DNA of 64,000 bases from the NCBI GenBank assembly GCA_964057225.1, contig OZ059894.1, forward strand, positions 7,326,131 through 7,390,130, read 5' to 3'. This document shows, one piece after another, positions 11,879-22,200 of the stretch. Below the pieces are notes generated by a model. The model worked only from the letters and a program-made list of their open reading frames with translations, was not told the origin of the DNA and did not search any database. Every line of letters starts with the position of its first letter. Position 1 is the stretch's first letter. Origin of the DNA: Auanema rhodensis. Lineage: Eukaryota; Nematoda; Chromadorea; Rhabditida; Rhabditidae. The translations under genes and the position numbers were made by a program.

Positions 11879-12077
11879 AACCTCTGAATCACTATTTCTA
11901 TCATACTCTGATGTTTTTTCCAAAATACTGTGCTACTTAGGTTAATTTAGTTTCTCTGACTAGACTGAACCAAGTTTTAAAAAAAAAATGTTTTATTAAA
12001 CTTTTTATGTCCTTGTACCTATGATCATTCTATATAAAAGTTCTAACCAACATCTATTCAGATTTAAACCAATTAAG

Positions 12078-12732
12078 ATGTCTGTTCTTCGTTTGGTAAG
12101 ATTATCTTTCAATTTCTAAACAATGATTTTCATTCTCAGATTATTGCTCTTGCAATTCTTGCTGTAACTATCGAAGCTGGTGTGAACTACCTAGTTAGAG
12201 AAGCTAGAAACAGTCCAGTTAAACCACGTCAGTTTCATCTTCATTTATCTTGAAATAGCATCAAGTTCAGAATGTGGTGAGAATGAGCAATTTACCAACT
12301 GTGGAACTGCTTGTGAGCCCAAGTGTGGTGATCCAGAATTCGTATGACATTCACAATGAATTTTCTCTAAAAACGACTTTTTTAAAGATGGCATGCACCC
12401 TTCAGTGTATCGTTAATGTTTGCCAATGCAAGCAAGGTTTTGCCCGGGACAGCCAAGGAATTTGTATTCCAAAGGAAGACTGTAACAAGGGTAAGTTTCT
12501 TTTCACAAAGTTTTTATTTAAAAAATATTGATCTTTTAATTTTTCAGGAAATTACTCTACACCTAAATGCCATCCATGTAAACCCAACGAGTATTGCAAA
12601 CTAGTACAGGTTAACTGCATACAAGCACCATGCCCTCCAATTCCCATGTGCACACCTCGGTTAGTTTTAAAATTTCTTCTTATAGAGGTTTCCTATAATT
12701 ATAATTTAAAAATCATTTGTAGGTATCAATAA
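12078..12732 (+). CDS. Secreted TIL-domain protease inhibitor, a-type copy 4 (P1 Leu)
   Basis: Exons 12078-12095, 12140-12227, 12271-12341, 12388-12490, 12548-12659 and 12723-12732. The coding sequence, including the intron end ACTTTTTTAAAG and the MACTLQC loop, matches copy 1 rather than the neighbouring copies 2 and 3. The upstream DNA instead matches copies 2 and 3 plus the 551-bp segment. This mosaic indicates gene conversion or unequal exchange within the array. Confidence 0.87.
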
Positions 12733-13711
12733 ACGAATCAGAAATCATCGACATGTGTATAAACATTTTTTTTTCATGTTTGTATTTACATCGATTGAAA
12801 AACAAAATATACAATAAATCTTTCAAAGAATTTCTTTCTTTTTTCTTTCAAAATAACTGTGAAACAAAAGCTGAAATTGTGCTTCCGTACAATGTCGTTC
12901 CAGCCTGTGAATAAGTTTAGATCAGACTTCAACTTCTAGTTTGCTTCAAATTAGAGGTCCAAGCCTTATTGATTCTAAATTTGAGTGGGTTTGGATCTTC
13001 CAACTTGAATGACTTTAACGAACAGTCCTCGAGTTTGATGATAGAAGTTGAAGCTTCTACTTTTAGTACGACATAAGCGTTGGCTCTTGTTGTGTAAAGA
13101 TCAAGCTTTATACTCTAGATAGTTCGAAATTGAAGTTCTGTCAAAGTCGTTCATTCCGTTTGTGAGTCAGAATACAGAAGAAACTCTCGTCGGGTCTGAT
13201 GTTCGAAATCGGATTTGACTCAATTTACAGTACCGATCATATCCTACCACCCCTGAGATGTGTGGTGAATGGTGATCAGGCTGCAACTACTCGACCACAA
13301 GTCATTTTGGGTTGATGGTAGGGAATTCGACTTCAATTGAGACTCGCTGGTTCAACTTCGCGTGGCTCCTTTCTTTTAGGAATGACTGCACAACTCGGAA
13401 ACAGATGAAGCGTCAACTTCGGCTGCAAGGCTGCATCGGAATGAATTGTTATTGACCATTTTCAATCAAAGATATCGTGAAGAACCCACGTTTGACTATG
13501 CTGAGTTGGCAAACAATCCAGTACACAGCTACTAGGGAGGTCATGTTTTTAAGATCATATCAGGTTTATCAGGTAAATTAAAGAGAGGAAAGAGTAATAA
13601 ACAATATTTTTCCATTAAAAAGTAATTGAAATCGGTACTAAACTCTTTGATTAGACTGACTTTTCATATAAAAGCTCTGACCAACATCAGTTCGAACTCA
13701 ACGAAATCAAG

Positions 13712-14405
13712 ATGTCTGCTCTTCGTTTGGTAAGCTTATTTGTGAATTTTTAAGAAATAATTTTCATTCTCAGATTATTGCTGTTGCAATTCTTGCTGTA
13801 ACTATCGAAGCTGGAGTTAACTACCCAGCTCACAGAGCTAGAAACAGTCCACCTAGACCCCGTCAGTTTCAACTTCACTTATCATAACTTCAAATTCCTG
13901 TTGCTTTAGAATGTGGAATCAACGAGCATTACACGAATTGTGGAACTGCTTGTGAGCCTAAATGTGGTGATCCAGAATTCGTATGACATTCTCAGTGAAT
14001 TTTCTCTGAAAATGAATTTTTTTAAGATGCCATGTACTCTTCAATGCATCGTTGGTGTCTGTCAGTGCATTCATGGGCATTCAAGAAACAGCCAAGGAAT
14101 CTGTATTCCAAATGAAGAATGTTACAACGGTGAGCAATCTGTTCTTGCTAAAGACATGGTTGATCTGAAAAAAATTGAAAAACTTATAATCAAATCCTGA
14201 AATGCTGTTATTTCAGATCTTCCAGATTATTCCTACGATATAGAATGTGACAAACCATGTCCAAGAACCCATGTATGCCAATTTATGGAAGATTGCAGCC
14301 AAGGATATTGCGAAAATGTTCCTGTATGTGCCCCTTACATGGTTAGTATATCAGAAGATATTTGAATTCGTTTAATTCTGATTTATGTTTTAGCCATATC
14401 AGTAA
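13712..14405 (+). CDS. Secreted TIL-domain protease inhibitor, b-type copy 4 (chimeric)
   Basis: Exons 13712-13729, 13774-13861, 13910-13980, 14027-14129, 14217-14341 and 14394-14405 encode 138 residues. Exons 1-4 equal b1-b3 (PCTLQC loop, NEECYN end). Exon 5 is 9 nt shorter and equals the b5 version: IECDKPCPRTHVC, GYCENVPVC and APYM, with Glu/Asp replacing several basic or neutral residues. The join therefore lies in or near intron 4. The tail domain is more acidic than in b1-b3. Confidence 0.87.
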
Positions 14406-14539
14406 CTGGCGATAATCAATCCACATCCACATCCACATGTACTCATATCGACATGTCTATAACCTTTTTTGTTTTTTCATGTTTGTATTTACATCGATTG
14501 AAAAACAAAATATACAATAAATATTAAAAAAATACGTTT

Positions 14540-14852
14540 TTTCTCTCACTCTCTCTCGCTCTCACTCTCTCTCTCGCTCTCACTCTCTCGCTCTCTCGCT
14601 CTCTCGCTCTCACTCTCTCTTTCATGTTCTCTCTCTCTCACTCTCTCGCTCTCTCGCTCTCTCGCTCTCACTCTCTCGCTCTCTCGCTCTCTCGCTCTCA
14701 CTCTCTCGCTCTCTCGCTCTCTCGCTCTCACTCTCTCGCTCTCTCTCTCTCTCGCTCTCTCGCTCTCTCGCTCTCACTCTCTCGCTCTCTCGCTCTCTCG
14801 CTCTCACTCTCTCGCTCTCTCTCTCTCTCGCTCTCTCTTTCATGTTCTCTCT
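14540..14852. repeat. Expanded CT-rich satellite after b4
   Basis: About 310 bp, roughly 2.5-3 times the tract after the other b genes. It shows higher-order units built from CTCTCGCTCTCTCGCT and CTCTCACT blocks. A copy of TTTCATGTTCTCTCTC occurs inside it as well as at its end, which points to local tandem duplication. Long frames on both strands here (60-79 codons of Ser/Leu or Arg/Glu) are by-products of the repeat. Confidence 0.9.
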
Positions 14853-15391
14853 CTATGGGTTAAAATCGATATTGGAAACTATCATCTGAAACTTAAACTC
14901 GAACTTGATCTTAACTTCAAAATGAGATTTTTAAGTTTTTGATTAAACCTAAGCTAGACTTTCAATAATTATCCTACTTCTTATCGGGAAAGAAGCAGCA
15001 ACATCTTCTGGTTAAACTCAGATTTGAAATGTCGTTTTGGCTCCAAAGATCAAATTTCAAAGTAATAATTTTCAAAGTAATGCTTTCCTTTAGTGAAGGA
15101 CTATGAGATACTGAATGAACTATTATTTTTTTATTTTTTGACTTCAAAACAAAACCCAAAATCAAAAATATTTATTTTTTAAACTTTCATATCATTATTG
15201 GAACAGGTTTCGATCAAAGAAGTGCGAAGTTTTTCAGATTATATCAGTTTATTACCATAATTAAATCAAAATATGAGTAGCACAATGCTTTCCTGCAAAA
15301 AAGATTATTCAAAATCGTTTAAATGCCCCAAATATTTGGTATAAAAGCCATGTCTTTCCGGAAAGTCAGTTATATCAAGTTGAGATTTCCC

Positions 15392-15942
15392 CTTTTTTCA
15401 AATTACTGTCAATTTTAAATATTACATTGAAGTTTTTATATTTTTTTTGTTTTGTTTAGTTCAATATTCGAGAAAAATTATAAACTTGTTTTGGATTCAT
15501 CAGACATATAAATTTCGAATGCTTCCAAAGCCTAAAATATTGAAACTTGCCAATAACTTTATGAGCTTAGATACAATCTTAAAAGTAACCTTTATTCAAA
15601 AATTACTTCTGGTATTCTAGATGAAATAAGTACTATATTGCTGTTTTAATTGATTTTAGTATCCGTTTTCGACACTTTCAAATACTTTGTGAAAAGTTTA
15701 TGAAGAACATTTAAGTAGAACAAACACTGAATGAACTTTCATTGATCTTACAGTGATTTTTCATACTTATAAACATGGAATGACCTTAGTTATTACTAAA
15801 AGTATATAAAGAATTTTATTGTGACCAGGCAATCATACTTGTTTGAGACAGTTAGGAATATTCGTCATATTTCAAACAATATTATCTTGTCTCACTGGTT
15901 ATCTCCCGGTATTATGTTTCGCAATTCTACATTTGCTGTTTA
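15392..15942. repeat. Second copy of the 551-bp upstream segment
   Basis: Matches 11328-11878 base for base as far as I compared, at the same position relative to the next a-type gene. Confidence 0.7.
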
Positions 15943-16141
15943 AACCTCTGAATCACTATTTCTATCATACTCTGATGTTTTTTCCAAAATACTGTGCTAC
16001 TTAGGTTAATTTAGTTTCTCTGACTAGACTGAACCAAGTTTTAAAAAAAAAATGTTTTATTAAACTTTTTATGTCCTTGTACCTATGATCATTCTATATA
16101 AAAGTTCTAACCAACATCTATTCAGATTTAAACCAATTAAG

Positions 16142-16840
16142 ATGTCTGTTCTTCGTTTGGTAAGATTATCTTTCAATTTCTAAACAATGATTTTCATTCT
16201 CAGATTATTGCTCTTGCAATTCTTGCTGTAACTATCGAAGCTGGTGTGAACTACCCAGTTAGAGAAGCTAGAAACAGTCCAGTTAAACCACGTCAGTTTC
16301 ATCTTCATTTATCTTGAAATAGCATCAAGTTCAGAATGTGGTGAGAATGAGGAATACACGAATTGTGGAACTGCTTGTGAGCCCAAGTGTGGTGATCCAG
16401 AATTCGTATGACATCCACAATGAATTTTCTCTAAAAACCAATTTTTTCAAGATGCCATGCACTCGACAGTGTATTCTTAATGTTTGCCAATGTATCAACG
16501 GACATGCTAGAAACAGCCAAGGAATTTGTATTCCCAAAGACCAATGCGGAAACAGTCCAGTTAAACCACGTCAGTTTCATCTTCATTTATCTTGAAATAG
16601 CATCAAGTTCAGAATGTGGTGAGAATGAGGAATACACGAATTGTGGAACTGCTTGTGAGCCCAAGTGTGGTGATCCAGAATTCGTATGACATCCACAATG
16701 AATTTTCTCTAAAAACCAATTTTTTCAAGATGCCATGCACTCGACAGTGTATTCTTAATGTTTGCCAATGTATCAACGGACATGCTAGAAACAGCCAAGG
16801 AATTTGTATTCCCAAAGACCAATGCGGTAAAGGTGCATAG
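16142..16840 (+). CDS. Two-domain secreted TIL protease inhibitor, a-type copy 5
   Basis: Exons 16142-16159, 16204-16291, 16335-16405, 16452-16569, 16613-16683 and 16730-16840 encode 158 residues: signal peptide, TIL domain, a repeat of the NSPVKPR spacer, then a second identical TIL domain and a short GKGA end. The 278-bp block from the spacer in exon 2 to the last TIL cysteine is duplicated in tandem. This fuses exon 4 directly to a copy of the exon 2 tail, with phase kept. Both loops read PCTRQC (P1 Arg). The six-cysteine tail of other a-type genes is absent. The TIL C-terminal half (INGHARNSQG) resembles the b-type. A GT at 16829 could instead splice onward, which would alter only the last residues. 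Confidence 0.85.
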
Positions 16841-17340
16841 TTTTTCCACGAAACATCTGTAACTTTTTATTTCTATTTGGATGAAAAAGAGAATCAGTAG
16901 CGTTTCTATAATAGTCTCATAAACAAAGAAACTGAGTTAGAAGAGAGTTTTAAAACATAGCTGAAACCATAAAAAAATCTGTGAAAAGGCGCTCAATCGT
17001 TACTAGCCTTCCTATAAAATTTGAGTTTATGAAACAAAGCCATGCACTAGGAATACTTGTCATATGAACAACGTTCACCAGCTAATTTATTTTACTACAC
17101 AATTCAATACAAAATACGGTATATAGACTATTTTTTTTATAGAAACATCAGCAAGTGGCAAAAATCATTAAGATGCACATCTTTACATCTTCATGTTCAT
17201 CCACATGTACTCATATTGACATGTCTATAACCTTTTTTTTTCATGTTTGTATTTACATCGATTGAAAAACAAAATATACAATAAATATTGAAAAAATACG
17301 TTTTTTCTCTCACTCTTTCTTACTCTCTCTCTCTCTGTCT
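16841..17340. other. Unique segment plus b-type 3' flank after a5
   Basis: Positions 16841-17140 have no match elsewhere in the array. From about 17165 the DNA matches the b-type 3' region (CATCCACATGTACTC, the shared 3' UTR block, AATAAA and a CT remnant). A b-type gene end has thus been joined behind an a-type gene, as expected after unequal exchange. Confidence 0.6.
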
Positions 17341-17725
17341 ATTAACCTAACTATGGATCAGTCCAATTCAGGTTGGAAACTATTAGGCAGGTTTTCGTTC
17401 GCCAATCACCCATGTGTCAGCTCGTCTGATAACCATGAGATAATAAATCAGAAATGTTTTTGATAAAAACTTAGATGGCTTTATTCTATTTCGACACGTA
17501 GAATAACCTTTTGATCATAAAGACAAAATTGTAAAGTATTCGACGTAACACTACACCGATTTCTGGTTAGAACAAAGTTGGAGTAACAATGTTGGTTATT
17601 TCTCTCCTCAAATGAATGAGATCAAACTTCACCATCTGGTTGAACTCAAGTTGAAGATCCAAGTATGGATCCAAGTGTCCTGGAATTCAGATGATTAGGG
17701 ATTTGAATAGAAACCGTTTAAGCGT

Positions 17726-17795
17726 TTGTATAGCTTAGTGGTAGAGTATTCGATTGCAGATCGGAAAGTCCGGGGGTCAAATCCTCTTATATAAT
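17726..17795 (+). pseudogene. tRNA-Cys(GCA)-like pseudogene
   Basis: TAGCTTAGTGGTAGAGT resembles a tRNA D arm. It is followed by a paired anticodon stem (TTCGA/TCGGA) around TTGCAGA, giving anticodon GCA, and by GGGGGTCAAATCC in the T-arm position. The acceptor stem and T stem pair poorly and the D stem is weak. It is therefore probably a decayed tRNA gene or tRNA-derived element. It lies in the spacer between a5 and b5, where the other units have no such sequence. Confidence 0.5.
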
Positions 17796-18372
17796 ATAGC
17801 CTGGATGATTGTACAACTCGGGAATACGTAGAATACAGAAGAAACTCTCGTCGGGTCCGATGTTCGAATTCGGATTTGACTCAATTCAAAGTACCGATCA
17901 TATCCTACCACCCCTGAGATGTGTGCGTTGTGATCAGGCTGCAACAATTTGAGCATAAGTCATTTTTGGTTGATGGTAGGAAAGTCGACTTCAATTGAGA
18001 CTCGCTGGTTCAACTTCGCGTGGGTCCTTTCTTTTAGGAATGACTGCACAACTCGGAAACAGATGAAGCGTCAACTTCGGCTGCAAGGCTGCATCGGAAT
18101 GAATTGTTATTGACCATTTTCAATCAAAGATATCGTAAAAAACCCACGTTTGATTTTGCTGAGTTGGCAAACAATCCAGTACACAGCTTCCAGACAAGGA
18201 AGTTTCGTTTCCAGACTATATCTGATTTATCAGGTAAATTAAAGAGAGGAAAGAGTAATAAACAATATTTTTCCATTAAAAAGTAATTGAAATCGGTACT
18301 AAACTCTTTGATTAGACTGACTTTTCATATAAAAGCTCTGACCAACATCAGTTCAAACTCAACGAAATCAAG

Positions 18373-19067
18373 ATGTCTGCTCTTCGTTTGGTAAGCTTAT
18401 TTGTGAATTTTTAAGAAATAATTTTCATTCTCAGATTATTGCTGTTGCAATTCTTGCTGTAACTATCGAAGCTGGAGTGAACTACCCAGCTCACAGAGCT
18501 AGAAACAGTCCACCTAGACCCCGTCAGTTTCAACTTCACTTATCATAACTTCAAATTCCTGTTGCTTTAGAATGTGGAATCAACGAGGAATACACGGAGT
18601 GTGGAAGTGCTTGTGAGCCCAAGTGTGGCGATCCAGAAGTTGTATGACATTCTCAATGAATATCCTATCGAAACTAAATTGTTTTAAGGTACTATGCACT
18701 CTTCAATGCATCATTGGTGTCTGTCAGTGCATTCCTGGACATTCAAGAAACAGCCAAGGAATCTGTATTCCAGATGAAGAATGTAACAACGGTGAGCAAT
18801 CTGATCTTGCTAAAGACATGGTTGATCTGAAAAAAATTGAAAAACTTATAATCAAATCCTGAAATGCTGTTATTTCAGATCTTCCAGATTATTCCTACGA
18901 TATAGAATGTGACAAACCATGTCCAAGAACCCATGTATGCCAATTTATGGAAGATTGCAGCCAAGGATATTGCGAAAATGTTCCTGTATGTGCCCCTTAC
19001 ATGGTTAGTATATCAGAAGATATTTGAATTCGTTTAATTCTGATTTATGTTTTAGCCATATCAGTAA
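18373..19067 (+). CDS. Secreted TIL-domain protease inhibitor, b-type copy 5 (divergent)
   Basis: Exons 18373-18390, 18435-18522, 18571-18641, 18689-18791, 18879-19003 and 19056-19067 encode 138 residues. It is the most distinct b-type gene: the TIL domain starts CGINEEYTECGSAC, the loop is VLCTLQC (P1 Leu) and the domain ends PDEECNN. The tail has the acidic IECDKPC form that b4 has acquired. The third intron is 1 nt longer than in b1-b4. It is the last gene of the array. AATAAA follows about 110 bp downstream of the stop. Confidence 0.87.
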
Positions 19068-19189
19068 CTGGCGATAATCAATCCACATCCACATCCACAT
19101 GTACTCAGATCGACATGTCTATAACCTTTTTTGTTTTTTCATGTTTGTATTTACATCGATTGAAAAACAAAATATACAATAAATTTTTT

Positions 19190-19260
19190 TTTTTGAATGA
19201 ATCTACTTCTTTTTGAGAAAGAAAGTATATAGCAACACCTTCTTCTTAAACTCAGATTTG
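19190..19260. repeat. Right edge of the TIL array
   Basis: TGAATGAATCTACTTC and the following 65 bp, with AGCAACACCTTCTT and AAACTCAGATTTGAAATATC, are a diverged copy of 832-925 at the left edge. They are closer to the left edge than to the internal spacers. The two array ends therefore share an older version of the spacer. Confidence 0.6.
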
Positions 19261-22200
19261 AAATATCGTCATCCTGCATTTTATAGATGAGCGAGAATCA
19301 AGCTTCATCTTCTGGTTGGTCTCCCGCTAATCGACTCCAAAAAATTGTATGTTGGTGATCTGATTGATTCTATTTCGTTTGATCAATCATATTTCGGATA
19401 ACTTAGCCTAAATTGAAGTTTTATTCATATGTGAACAGAAAGCGTGATATAGTAATAATTAGTCTATAATTCATATGGAGATTGAAAGCCCATTGGTCGA
19501 TAAAGCTTTATCATTAAACTCATACGCAATAACAGAAAATATTTTTTGTAAAACAAAATCATTTTATTAGGAATTTGTTCCTTTCACTTCTAGTAATATT
19601 CCACAATTTTTCAGTAAAAAAAATATTTTTTCATGTGGCGTTCTGGCAAAGCTTAAAGTTAAATTATAATGAAAGGTTGTTGTTGATATTATTGTTTATT
19701 TATTGGCATATACATAGTTATTACGTTAAATATAAAATATTCCTCATTCATGTGAATGAATAGTATGTGCTTTGCTGAGTATAATGGCTGAAAAGTGTTT
19801 CTAATGTATTTTTTAATTTTTAAAAAGTAATTGAAAATTCATTAAGAATGGATTAAAATGAAATATATTTGTTTTTCATCTTTTTAATCTGAAGTAATTA
19901 TTTGAAAGTTTTTTTGCTTTTATTCCAAAATTACACATAGATGTGTAGATTTATTATTTTTTTCAAATTTTGAAAGTTTTTTTGGAGTCATTACAGCCGG
20001 AATTCAGAGAAACGCTTTTAATAACGTAAAATATTATACAAAAATCTTTGCAATTTTGGAAAAAAAGAACTAATGTTTGAGCAGTAAAGTTCTGACCTCA
20101 TCAGCTTCATAATTGCTTATTAAATGAATAAATTGTAATATATTTCTAATAATAATGAATGTATTCAAATAGCATTAGTGAATGATCAAGAAGCATGTTA
20201 ATAAATCAAAAAGTTTGGTTACTGACTCATAGTTCTCAGACTGATATATGTTCATATATATGAAATCTAAAACTTGATTTTCATGTAATGAACTTGTGCA
20301 TATTAACTATAAAAAAATTTATTTAGTTAAATATACATTTATGTAGATAAAATTTCTCTTTAAATCTTTCATAAACGTTTAATTTTTCTTTTTTTTTCTT
20401 TTTTTTCTGAAATCATTTCTGATTTTTAATTTATTATCACATTTATTTATTTTTCCTAATAATAATTAAATAATTAATTTTCTCTTATATATTCATTGAA
20501 AAAAAGAAAGAAATCGAAAGAGTTTCTTATTCAATTCACTTAAAAAAACATTCTGTGATATACACAATTTCTTTTTTTTTGGTAAAGTTTGAATTAAAGC
20601 TTTATTGAGTTAAACCTAAAAGTTTCTTTCTAATCAAATTTCGTTGAACAATTTCAATGTAATAGTATACAAAGAATTAGAAAAATAATTTTTTTCATTA
20701 TCAGTATTTTAAGTTTATTTGATCGGAACTTTTAAGAGAAAAATAAGTTCATTGTTCAAATTGGGTTCAACATTTTTTGAATGAAAAGTATAATTGTCGC
20801 ATTTCATGAGCAAAATACTCACATATATCTAGTAAGCATAAAATAATGATTAATTGAATTTAGGTGAAATGGAGCAAGATGTTCTTATAGAAATCAAGTA
20901 ATTGTTTGAAATATTTAATTTTTATTGAAAACTTGCAAGAGTTACTTGGAAATAAATTTTTTTATTCGTGAAGCATTACGTGGGTCACGATCATTCACTC
21001 CCCCAACCTCCGAAATGTTGTAACTCTCATTTATTAATCTTAAGTTGCAACCAACTTTATTAAGCGTACACCACAGCTTACTTTCATGAATATATTTATA
21101 TTTTTAATATCTTAATGAATAGAAATATCACATCTAGTATCAATCTCATTTAAGCTTTTCATCAGTAATCATCTTCTGAAGGGTGATGAACAATTTAAAG
21201 TTTGCTTCAATTTATATTCCTGTTTAAATTACTCGAAAGTCAATCTTCTTATAGAGTAGCCGGGAAAAAAGTTTAAGAAGCCTATAAAAAACCTTTGAAT
21301 AGCTAAAATCATGAACAAAAGAGTCGAAGTAACTTTCTGAATTTTTTCTTTTATAATACTCACACGTTCTCACTTTTCTTTTATTCTTTCATATGTTCTT
21401 CATATATATTTCTTTGATTTTACTAAACGTTTCCAATTCGTTGTCAAAAAATTTTACTTGTAGATTTTTGCTTCTATTCTGAAGAATGGATATGACAACT
21501 TGTCAGAATTTTGAAAGTAATCACGTCATATCTTAAGATATTGGTACATACTTTTATTTTATTCTCGTTATACTTGTTATTTTTATTGTTATTTGTATTA
21601 AAGAATCTGAAATATTATTATATAGTTTAAAGCATATTCTTAGCAAATAGTTAGAGCATATACCTTTTTTATTCATCGTTATTTATACCTTTTCTTCCGG
21701 ATTTCTATTCCTCTTTATCTATGTATAAATTTTCATTTTTGCATTCTATCTTAATCTTTAATAATAATTCTTTATAATATTCTAGCTTCGTCTTCATAAT
21801 CTCTTTCAGCTAAGTTCTCTTTACCACTTTATGTATACCCTCATTTCTTTTTTCTTTCCGCTTACACTATCGCTACTCTCATATTCTCGTGGTCTCTTTA
21901 ACTTCAACTTCCCGCCTACTCCTATCTTTTTTGGTCTCATGCCTAGCATAATACGGTTGAAAGCATAGTTATAGTAAATTTGATCATTCAATTGTCTCTA
22001 AACTTCATACAAATATTTCATTTTAAATCTTGTTTCACTGAGTTCAGTCTAACAATCTGAATTTCATAGCTTTGAAAACATATAAAGCGTATAAGCCTAA
22101 GATGGGAAATCTTAGAATTAAAGATAATCAAATTTTCGAAATTACTAAAGATTGGCTCTATTCACGACCTTCACTCATATAGTTTCAACTATAATTTCAA

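Noticed and set aside
14546-14863. Open frames of 61-79 codons on both strands rich in Arg/Glu/Ser or Ser/Leu
   Set aside because: They are translations of the CT-rich satellite in different frames.
18104-18286. 60-codon frame in the a5-b5 spacer
   Set aside because: The matching spacers in other units carry stops in this frame.
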